DNA of 7,648 nucleotides, from the NCBI GenBank assembly GCA_001723855.1, contig MCBC01000133.1, forward strand, positions 1 to 7,648, in the 5' to 3' direction. Position numbers and translations under genes: made by a program. This DNA comes from Candidatus Altarchaeales archaeon WOR_SM1_86-2. GTDB lineage: Archaea > Altiarchaeota > Altiarchaeia > IMC4 > MCBC01. This document shows positions 5,222-7,648 of this stretch, piece after piece. The notes under the pieces were generated by a model. The model made no database searches. It was not told the DNA's origin and worked only from the letters and a program-made list of their open reading frames with translations. Positions within the stretch are counted from its first letter, which is position 1. Every line of letters starts with the position of its first letter.

Positions 5222-5484
5222 CTGCGTTCCTTTCTTATATAGTAAATCATCATCCCAAGCCAAACTGTATTGATTATAGTAACTGCCAAACTGCCGGAAA
5301 AACTCAGCCATTGCCCAAGATGAGGATAATAGTGAATATTCCAATAGCCCCACAATGTAAAATACCCAACATGAACAAAACTTACCCCTCGGACTTTCTT
5401 ATCTCGGAAAAGTTTAACGCAGCTTAGAAATATAAACACTCCCCCCAACAATTCAAATAAACCATTTAACTTATCCTGCCACAT
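5209..5484 (-). CDS. Small three-helix membrane protein, possibly SemiSWEET/PQ-loop-like
   Basis: The 91-residue protein has three hydrophobic stretches, at about residues 8-25 (GLFELLGGVFIFLSCVKLF), 36-53 (around FVHVGYFTLWGYWNIHYY) and 60-83 (around SGSLAVTIINTVWLGMMIYY). Basic loops (RDKKVRG, RKERRCLK) favour a defined orientation. Length, the KxxRGVS loop after helix 1, the WGYWN in helix 2 and the asparagine in helix 3 recall SemiSWEET half-transporters, but no clear PQ motif is visible, so this is a weak resemblance. ATG 5484 follows GGGAGG in the end of the preceding gene, whose stop is 1 nt away. Its position between two nucleotide hydrolases hints at a membrane or uptake role linked to nucleotides, which is inference. 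Confidence 0.8.
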   Translation of the reverse strand: MWQDKLNGLFELLGGVFIFLSCVKLFRDKKVRGVSFVHVGYFTLWGYWNIHYYPHLGQWLSFSGSLAVTIINTVWLGMMIYYIRKERRCLK

Positions 5485-5485
5485 C

Positions 5486-6133
5486 CTAATACCCTCCCGG
5501 CACCGGTTTATCCCTTTCTATAAAAGGCTTTTTACAATCCGGGTACTTATCAATAATATCCGAAGCCTGTTTATTATACTTATCCATATTCAAACCACCC
5601 GGATACCTTATCGGCCTGTCATCTATATCATTCCCCATCAGTTGACTATCCCGTAGCACTGCACAACAGCCCATAATCTTCACTAAATGGTGAAGCCCAC
5701 TATCAGGATCAATATCCTCACCTTCCCACCACGCCTTCAAGTGCCTTACAATCCCATCGTGGTAAACCGAATGTCGTGCCCCCATCGCCCTGTAATTGTG
5801 CGTTCCATACTTCCTACCCCCCTCCATCATAGCAAGCCCTAACTCCAACAGCGGTCCCGTAGGAATACAGTGTGTAGGCACTTTCCTAATCCCCAAAGTC
5901 TCCTTCGGATTAGTATCTTTTCCCTGCGGAGGTTCATCTTTAGGCTTAATCTCTTCCTTCATTAAAAACAACTTCGCCACAATCTCAGCTTGTTCTCGGC
6001 TCTCAAAATCCACATAGCCACTTCGCTCACCCCTCTCATCTACATATTGCTCCGTAAGACTACCATTTTTCATAACATCCACAACCCACTTGGAGTCATG
6101 TGTTTCCGATTTTCTAATTTTTACATCAATCAT
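5486..6133 (-). CDS. MazZ-like dATP/dGTP diphosphohydrolase (DUF5664 type)
   Basis: The 215-residue protein has, from about residue 84 to 165, the helical core I recognise as the dATP/dGTP diphosphohydrolase N-terminal family (formerly DUF5664). Key stretches are PTGPLLELGLAMMEGGRKYG (91-110), HNYRAMG, HDGIVRHLKAWWEGEDID (125-142) and SGLHHLVKIMGCCAVL (145-160). E97, E104, E137, E139 and D140/D142 are candidate metal ligands. Family members split (d)NTP to (d)NMP and pyrophosphate. Residues 1-60 form an extra domain of unknown role, followed by a charged, proline-rich linker (KPKDEPPQGKDTNPKE). The ATG at 6133 has AAAGGA about 8 nt upstream, inside the 20-nt duplicated junction. It may supply dGMP for modified-base synthesis or simply adjust the dNTP pool. 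Confidence 0.85.
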   Translation of the reverse strand: MIDVKIRKSETHDSKWVVDVMKNGSLTEQYVDERGERSGYVDFESREQAEIVAKLFLMKEEIKPKDEPPQGKDTNPKETLGIRKVPTHCIPTGPLLELGLAMMEGGRKYGTHNYRAMGARHSVYHDGIVRHLKAWWEGEDIDPDSGLHHLVKIMGCCAVLRDSQLMGNDIDDRPIRYPGGLNMDKYNKQASDIIDKYPDCKKPFIERDKPVPGGY

Positions 6134-6150
6134 TTCAGTTCCTTTCTGCC
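6131..6150 (-). repeat. Duplicated start-region repeat, copy A (with SD)
   Basis: The minus strand reads GGCAGAAAGGAACTGAAATG and holds the SD (AAAGGA) and ATG of the MazZ-like gene. It matches 19 of 20 bases with copy B at 6399-6418. The ten bases AGAAAGGAAC recur before the HD gene (5236-5227). This looks like a copied translation-initiation segment. Confidence 0.7.
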
Positions 6151-6401
6151 CAAACCAATTCTAATGGACGCACCTGATATTTCACCCACTTCCAAGTCTT
6201 GTTTAGTTCTTTATCTCGCCGTTTCGCCTGTTCTATCGCTAAAGCTCTCGTCCTAAAAAAGAAAGGTCTCCCACTAAGACATTTTTTCATATACGGAGAT
6301 ATATCTCCTATTAATCCATATACCCCACAAGGACCAGTCCATTTACACCAAGGAGCATTGGAATTTACCCTCACCGTATAATATATTGCCCACACTCTCA
6401 T
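6135..6401 (-). CDS. Hypothetical phage protein, 88 aa
   Basis: ATG at 6401 overlaps the stop of the preceding gene as ATGA, the classic coupling arrangement. There is no proper SD: the duplicated start segment here has TGAAC where its sister copy has GGAAC. The protein opens MRVWAIYYTVRVNSN, then APWCKWTGPCGVYGL. Its second half (RTRALAIEQAKRRDKELNKTWKWVKYQVRPLELVW) alternates a basic helix and a beta strand. The ending TWKWVKYQVRPLELVW fits a pattern seen in many small phage proteins of unknown role. Two cysteines (19 and 25) are too few for a clear zinc site. It is probably translated only when the upstream gene is. Confidence 0.8.
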   Translation of the reverse strand: MRVWAIYYTVRVNSNAPWCKWTGPCGVYGLIGDISPYMKKCLSGRPFFFRTRALAIEQAKRRDKELNKTWKWVKYQVRPLELVWAERN

Positions 6402-6835
6402 TTCAGTTCATTTCTGCCTAACAAGACCTCCGCAGAAATCTTCGGCACTTCTAAATAATAACAGTTGAATCCCGGAGCCTGATACTTCCTGAATATCCCC
6501 GTTCCCTCAACTCTCCCTGGTTTTCCCGCTTGCATAATCGACTCCGGCAAATATACCTTAAACCCTTTCGGTATTAAATACTGATGAACAGCCCCGAGCC
6601 AAATAATCCGTTGTCCATCCATCTCCTTAATATGATTAGCAATCTTAAAGGTAGTGTCCCATTGGTTCGGATGCACGACCGTCACAAGCAAAAACCCATT
6701 AAACCCCACATACTGCTGTCTCACCAATATGGGTTGATCCTCAAGAAATAGCCTTTTAGCCAACAGGTAATGTCCTCTTGGCTTCCCCTGACTAAAGTGG
6801 GGGCAAATGGATATAGGAATCTTAATCGCTTCCAT
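6398..6835 (-). CDS. Hypothetical protein, 145 aa, starting next to the tRNA-like element
   Basis: The frame is open from an ATG at 6871, but its first 12 codons would be the T-arm of the tRNA-like element, so I place the start at ATG 6835 (MEAIKIPISICPHFSQGKPR). Neither start has a good SD; AGGTG ten nt before 6871 is the best available. The protein looks like a mixed alpha/beta fold with strong beta patterns (FNGFLLVTVVH, QRIIWLGAVHQYLIP, GFKVYLPES, NCYYLEVPKI). There is no membrane segment and no recognisable catalytic motif. It ends in the ATGA overlap with the 88-aa gene. The family is not recognised, and the coding status rests on frame length, composition and coupling to its neighbour. 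Confidence 0.75.
   Translation of the reverse strand: MEAIKIPISICPHFSQGKPRGHYLLAKRLFLEDQPILVRQQYVGFNGFLLVTVVHPNQWDTTFKIANHIKEMDGQRIIWLGAVHQYLIPKGFKVYLPESIMQAGKPGRVEGTGIFRKYQAPGFNCYYLEVPKISAEVLLGRNELK
6399..6418 (-). repeat. Duplicated start-region repeat, copy B (SD lost)
   Basis: The minus strand reads GGCAGAAATGAACTGAAATG, differing from copy A (6131-6150) at one base. That base turns AAAGGAAC into AAATGAAC and removes the SD. The final ATG starts the 88-aa gene, and the segment also encodes the last residues of the preceding gene in another frame. Confidence 0.7.
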
Positions 6836-6838
6836 AAA

Positions 6839-6894
6839 AGGATAGGCAGGAATCGAACCTGCCGCAAGCATTATCTTGCATCACCTATCATCCT
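6839..6894 (-). tRNA. tRNA-like element with perfect T-arm and no normal D-arm
   Basis: On the minus strand GCAGG-TTCGATT-CCTGC (6862-6846) is a canonical T-arm, followed by CTATCCT (6845-6839) as the 3' acceptor strand; CCA is not encoded. A partial partner, AGGATGA (6894-6888), pairs with five Watson-Crick pairs plus one G-U, closing a 56-nt structure. Between them GCAAG-ATAATG-CTTGC forms a 5-bp hairpin with a 6-nt loop, not the 7-nt anticodon loop. Further upstream GCGT-GGCTAAAC-ACGC (6916-6901) and TTGAGGA recall the D-arm and anticodon loop of a leucine tRNA, but the anticodon stem does not pair. The element fills most of the 92-nt gap between two genes. Options are a degenerate class II tRNA, a mini tRNA mimic, or the tRNA 3'-end copy of an attachment site. 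A working tRNA is doubtful. Confidence 0.45.
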
Positions 6895-6927
6895 CAACCA
6901 GCGTGTTTAGCCACGCACGTCTCTTTC

Positions 6928-7648
6928 TTACACTACAGGAGGAACTTCGGCGGGTATCTCAGTCGGTATTTCCTGTGCCGGAACTTCGGTGGCAACCATA
7001 TCTGCGGAGGCTTCTACTGTTGTGTTGATAATCTCACGGAAATAGCAATTCTTGTAATCTTTGCCATTCTTGGCTGTAGTTGTGAGGATTTCCACCCTTG
7101 CAACCTGACCAACAGCCGCCTCAAGTGCCGCATGAGCTTCGGTAAGGTCATTCAGCGAACCATTACCAGATATTACTCTGGCTGTTCCTTTGAGGATTCC
7201 CAACGCCTTCGTCGAATAGAATACTGTGAATTCCTTACCATTAAGTTCAGCATCCTGAACGTCCTCGATACGGCAGGTGAGTTTCCACCATCCGAGGTCA
7301 GGGTCATTCTTAGACCCTTGGCCACAATCAAGCTTTATAATCGAGACAATATAATCCCCGACCGGAGGCATCCAGTTATCGAATACCTCTGCAACATTGT
7401 ATTTCTGTTTGAAAATCTCCCATCCCCCGACCAGTGGAAGTTCAAACTTTCTTTCCATTCCCGGAGCACCGCGTCCCTTGCCTTCCCGCTCAACTGTTGT
7501 GTAAATATCTGCGTAATACGTTGATACAACCTCTGACCCAGAAGGAACTTCGACAACTTTCCCGCCCGGCAATGTTTTCTTTACTAATTTATCTTTAGTT
7601 TTGTTTACACAATAAATCGTAATCTTGTAATCACTACTACGGACAATC
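6928..7648 (-). CDS. Probable DUF669-type phage ssDNA-binding/replication protein, 5' end outside the window
   Basis: The minus-strand frame is open from the right edge to TAA 6930-6928, giving at least 239 residues. A TTG at 7572 and an ATG at 7458 are internal candidates, but neither has a convincing SD, so I treat the gene as entering from outside. From the ATG at 7458 (MERKFELPLVGG) the layout is NWMPPVGDYIVSIIKLD, then GWWKLTCRIED, GKEFTVFYSTKALG, an alpha segment (LTEAHAALEAAVGQ), VARVEILTTTAKNG and YKNCYFREII. This suits the DUF669 group of small phage proteins found with recombination and helicase genes, thought to bind ssDNA. The C-terminus is a Pro/Glu-rich acidic tail (EVPAQEIPTEIPAEVPPVV), as in many SSB-like proteins. 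The family assignment is tentative. Confidence 0.65.
   Translation of the reverse strand, partial: IVRSSDYKITIYCVNKTKDKLVKKTLPGGKVVEVPSGSEVVSTYYADIYTTVEREGKGRGAPGMERKFELPLVGGWEIFKQKYNVAEVFDNWMPPVGDYIVSIIKLDCGQGSKNDPDLGWWKLTCRIEDVQDAELNGKEFTVFYSTKALGILKGTARVISGNGSLNDLTEAHAALEAAVGQVARVEILTTTAKNGKDYKNCYFREIINTTVEASADMVATEVPAQEIPTEIPAEVPPVV

Larger units (their letters stand above)
3387..7010. repeat. Dispersed octamer TGCGGAGG/CCTCCGCA, seven copies
   Basis: Exact copies include 3387-3396 (TCTGCGGAGG), 3890-3898 (CCTCCGCAG), 4684-4691, 4825-4834 (CCTCCGCAGA), 5925-5932, 6427-6436 (CCTCCGCAGA) and 7001-7010 (TCTGCGGAGG). Both orientations occur. Four copies share the full 10-mer and six share at least nine bases. 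All sit inside genes and are read in different frames, so a conserved peptide does not explain them all. None occurs left of 3387; the nearest variant is CTTCCGCAGA at 416-425. Confidence 0.6.

Noticed and set aside
5222..5353. N-terminal extension of the HD hydrolase to an ATG at 5353
   Set aside because: It would overlap the membrane-protein gene by 145 nt, has no SD and does not resemble the family N-terminus. The ATG at 5221 has AAAGGA at good spacing.
7335..7556. Alternative minus-strand frame of 73 codons
   Set aside because: It is out-of-frame within the DUF669-type gene, without an SD or family features.
1..7648. CRISPR array, insertion sequence or transposase
   Set aside because: No regularly spaced repeats with unique spacers, no terminal inverted repeats with a transposase frame and no integrase were seen on either strand.

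Overview
The window reads as part of a tailed-phage or prophage genome infecting a Gram-positive (Bacillota-like) host. Every supportable gene lies on the minus strand, so transcription runs from high to low coordinates. Genes are short and packed, with overlaps or gaps of a few bases. Most have a strong GGAGG-type Shine-Dalgarno (SD) site 7-9 nt before the start, and the recognisable products are phage nucleotide-metabolism and accessory proteins. There is no integrase, structural gene or lysis gene, so lifestyle and host cannot be fixed from here.

Right block (about 3269-7648, moderate GC). One polycistronic run begins beyond the right edge with a probable DUF669-type ssDNA-binding or replication-associated protein. 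Next comes a tRNA-like element with a textbook T-arm, then two unknown proteins, a MazZ-like dATP/dGTP diphosphohydrolase, a small membrane protein, an HD-domain nucleotide phosphohydrolase, a calcineurin-like metallophosphoesterase and three small hypothetical proteins. The likely theme is control of the nucleotide pool and nucleic-acid ends during phage DNA replication.

Central control region (about 2608-3268). It holds two intergenic spacers around a 52-residue gene that has its own extended -10 promoter and a clear intrinsic terminator. The right spacer (3023-3268) has phased A-tracts, a divergent plus-strand promoter candidate, three direct copies of TTATCGGAC and an 8-bp hairpin. It could be a regulatory switch or a replication origin. 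The left spacer (2608-2863) contains the terminator and a new promoter for the left block.

Left block (1-2607, clearly more AT-rich, especially 575-2480). A promoter with a perfect TATAAT leads into a 29-residue membrane micropeptide, an 18-residue micro-ORF, a large cysteine-rich protein with four tandem zinc ribbons, a clan-MH (M20/M28/M42-like) metallopeptidase carrying a fifth similar ribbon, a 52-residue GTG-start gene, and a partial gene running off the left edge. The zinc-ribbon and peptidase gene pair is the strongest candidate for an undescribed phage system.

Small genes at 387-545, 2443-2499, 2518-2607, 2864-3022 and 3269-3433 were read directly from the sequence. All families are inferred by eye from motifs; no database search was possible.
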